Of a DNA stretch of 14,566 nucleotides, positions 13,121 to 14,566 are shown in pieces. The position numbers and the translations under genes are program-made. This DNA comes from GCA-2862585 sp963991165 (GTDB lineage Bacteria > Bacteroidota > Bacteroidia > Flavobacteriales > UBA7312): assembly GCA_963991165.1 (NCBI GenBank), contig CAXDOW010000047.1, forward strand, positions 1-14,566, in the 5' to 3' direction. The notes beneath the pieces were generated by a model that was given only the letters and a program-made list of their open reading frames with translations, was not told the origin of the DNA and did not search any database. Position 1 is the first letter of the stretch. Every line of letters starts with the position of its first letter.

Positions 13121-14521
13121 GTTCTAGAAGCTATATAGGTAGCTAGGGTGACAAAGACAACCACCGTTATGGAACTTAGTGGCATGAGAATAGCAGCAAT
13201 TAAAGGTGAAAGAGAACCGCTAATAGCAAAATATAATCCAACAGTATTGTAAAGAAAAGATATGATAAAACTAATAATGATGATAATGATTGATTGTTTT
13301 GCTAAAGTCAAAAAATAGGGTAATCGAGTAAGTTGAGCGGCATCAAGGATACCGTCACATGCAGGTGTAAATGCATTTACATCGTCTGAAACAGCAATAC
13401 CTACATTGGCTTGTTTCAGAGCACCTGCATCATTCAATCCATCGCCAATCATCATGGTTGGGTGAGGGTATTTTTTTTGAAGATCTTGAATAAAATTGAG
13501 TTTGTCCTTTGGCGATTTTTCAAATAACAGATTGTCTTTTGAAAACCATTTCATTAGAGTATTTGCTTCAGAATTATTGTCTCCTGAAAGTAAGAATAAA
13601 GCGTACGGTTTTAACTGGTTCATCAATTTCTTTAAACCAGCCCTGTATTTATTTTTAAGACTGAAATAACCTCTAATACGTGTATCAATTCTGACCCATA
13701 CTTGGCTTTCTTTTTCATGTATTTTGTTTTCAATTCCAACAAATTTTTTTGATCCAATTTTTAGTTTTTTTTCATTGACTACAGCGGAAATACCTTGCCC
13801 TGTTTTTTCTTCAAATTGATGTGTTTTAATTGAAGTATTAATAGCGAGCCATTGGTAGATGGCTTTGCTGAGTGGGTGTGAAGAATGACGAACTACTGCC
13901 GCGAGTTGTTTTTTCTCCTCAATATTTAATGGGTCTCCAATGAAATGAATGTCTTCATTGTTAGTTTGGGTGATAGTCCCCGTTTTGTCAAAAACAAGTT
14001 GTTTGACACCTGCCATTTTTTCAATCACTTCAGCATTTTTTAGATACAGTTTTTGTTTGCCAAAAATCCGTAAGATGTTGCCTAGTGTAAAAGGAGCAGA
14101 CAATGCCAGTGCACATGGACAGGCAATAATAAGAACCGAAGTGAATACATTGATGGCTATGCCAGGACTTTCACGCCACCAATAGGTCGCTGAAATGGCC
14201 GATAGAGTTAGAATGATAATGGTAAAGTACTTGCTAATTTTGTCCGTAATAGTGTGTATGGAAGACGACGCCTTTTTAAAGGTACTATGGTTCCACAATT
14301 GAGTTAAATAGCTTTGGGAGATGGTCTTTATGACTTTTACTTCGATGCTTTCACCTACTTGCTTGCCTCCAGCATAAATGGTATCTCCTTTAGTTTTATG
14401 GATGGTTTTACTTTCCCCAGTTACGAAACTGTTATCGATGTTAGCCCTTCCTTTTTGAAGCATACAATCTACTGGTATTATTTCCTGATTTCGGATTAAG
14501 ATGATATCATTAACTTTAATA
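13111..14521 (-). CDS. ccoI: Copper-transporting P-type ATPase for cbb3 assembly (CcoI/FixI), N-terminus missing
   Basis: About 470 C-terminal residues of a P1B-type ATPase are present. In order they carry the actuator motif TGES (14421-14410), the membrane copper site CPC (IACPCALALS, near 14115), the phosphorylation motif DKTGT, the HP dipeptide of the nucleotide domain, the hinge GDGLND, and final helices with YN and MPLSS. These mark Cu(I) export to the periplasm; location beside ccoS and ccoNO points to CcoI, which supplies copper for CuB. The N-terminal metal-binding domain and first helices lie beyond the contig end. An apparent start at 14538 (MCIRDS) is adapter-encoded and must not be used. 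The stop is 66 bases from ccoS. Confidence 0.92.
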
Positions 14522-14566
14522 CTGTCTCTTATACACATCTGACGCTGCCGACGAATAGAGAGGTGT
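14522..14566. other. Illumina Nextera adapter and i5 index, not genomic
   Basis: CTGTCTCTTATACACATCT (14522-14540) is the Tn5 mosaic end used in Nextera libraries. GACGCTGCCGACGA (14541-14554) completes the Read 1 adapter in reverse complement. ATAGAGAG (14555-14562) is the reverse complement of i5 index CTCTCTAT, and GTGT (14563-14566) begins the reverse complement of P5. The bases should be trimmed; they create the artefactual N-terminus MCIRDS on the last gene. Confidence 0.98.

Noticed and set aside
1..14566. CRISPR array, insertion sequence, prophage or transposase
   Set aside because: No regularly spaced repeats, transposase motifs or phage genes are visible. The only long repeat is the 136-bp pair at 5447 and 6440.

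Overview
The window looks like one end of a contig from a low-GC member of the Bacteroidota, most likely Flavobacteriia or a relative. The taxonomic signals are indirect. There is a fused ccoNO gene with a mono-heme CcoP, a DUF3127 protein, promoters of the TTG / TAnnTTTG type, almost no Shine-Dalgarno sequences, and many ATGA start/stop overlaps. There is no rRNA or other decisive marker. The last 45 bases are not genomic: they are Illumina Nextera adapter plus an i5 index, so the final gene is cut by the contig end.

Layout. (1) Bases 1-2345, plus strand: a translationally coupled trio made of the tail of a polytopic membrane protein (probably the lysylphosphatidylglycerol-synthase/flippase type), a membrane GT2 glycosyltransferase, and an OppC/DppC-type ABC permease with a long periplasmic insert. 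(2) Bases 2342-4940, minus strand: an operon encoding a flavin-reductase-like protein, DUF3127 (SSB-like acidic tail) and an AtoE-type short-chain fatty acid transporter. Its last stop codon shares a TTAA with the convergent permease. (3) Bases 5018-5180: tRNA-Leu(UAG) with its own promoter and intrinsic terminator. (4) Bases 5160-7229: a small accessory-looking locus, bounded by terminators, with a 79-aa XRE-family regulator on the minus strand and two cysteine-rich lipoprotein genes on the plus strand. The two lipoprotein genes share a 136-bp promoter-leader-signal-peptide module with one mismatch, and then diverge abruptly. Each module carries the palindrome GTCTAA-A-TTAGAC. The first copy lies between the XRE gene and the first lipoprotein gene as a perfect 12+1+12 inverted repeat. 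(5) Bases 7274-14521, minus strand: a complete cbb3-type cytochrome c oxidase locus read from right to left, ccoI (partial) - ccoS - ccoNO - ccoQ - ccoP - ccoG - ccoH - UreH/SafE-like protein. Most of its genes overlap.

How the genes work together. In the cbb3 locus, CcoI and probably the UreH/SafE-like protein handle copper, CcoG is a membrane ferredoxin-type assembly factor, and CcoH and CcoS are assembly factors. CcoNO, CcoQ and CcoP form the proton-pumping, high-affinity oxidase itself. A palindrome resembling an FNR/CRP site lies near -42 of a possible promoter in front of ccoS, which suggests oxygen-responsive control.

The least explained part is the XRE/lipoprotein locus. It looks like a compact regulated system in which one expression and secretion module drives two different cysteine-rich surface lipoproteins. 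The first lipoprotein contains two copies of a six-cysteine motif, C-x-C-x6-C-x10/11-C-x4-C-x2-C. No function can be assigned from sequence alone.
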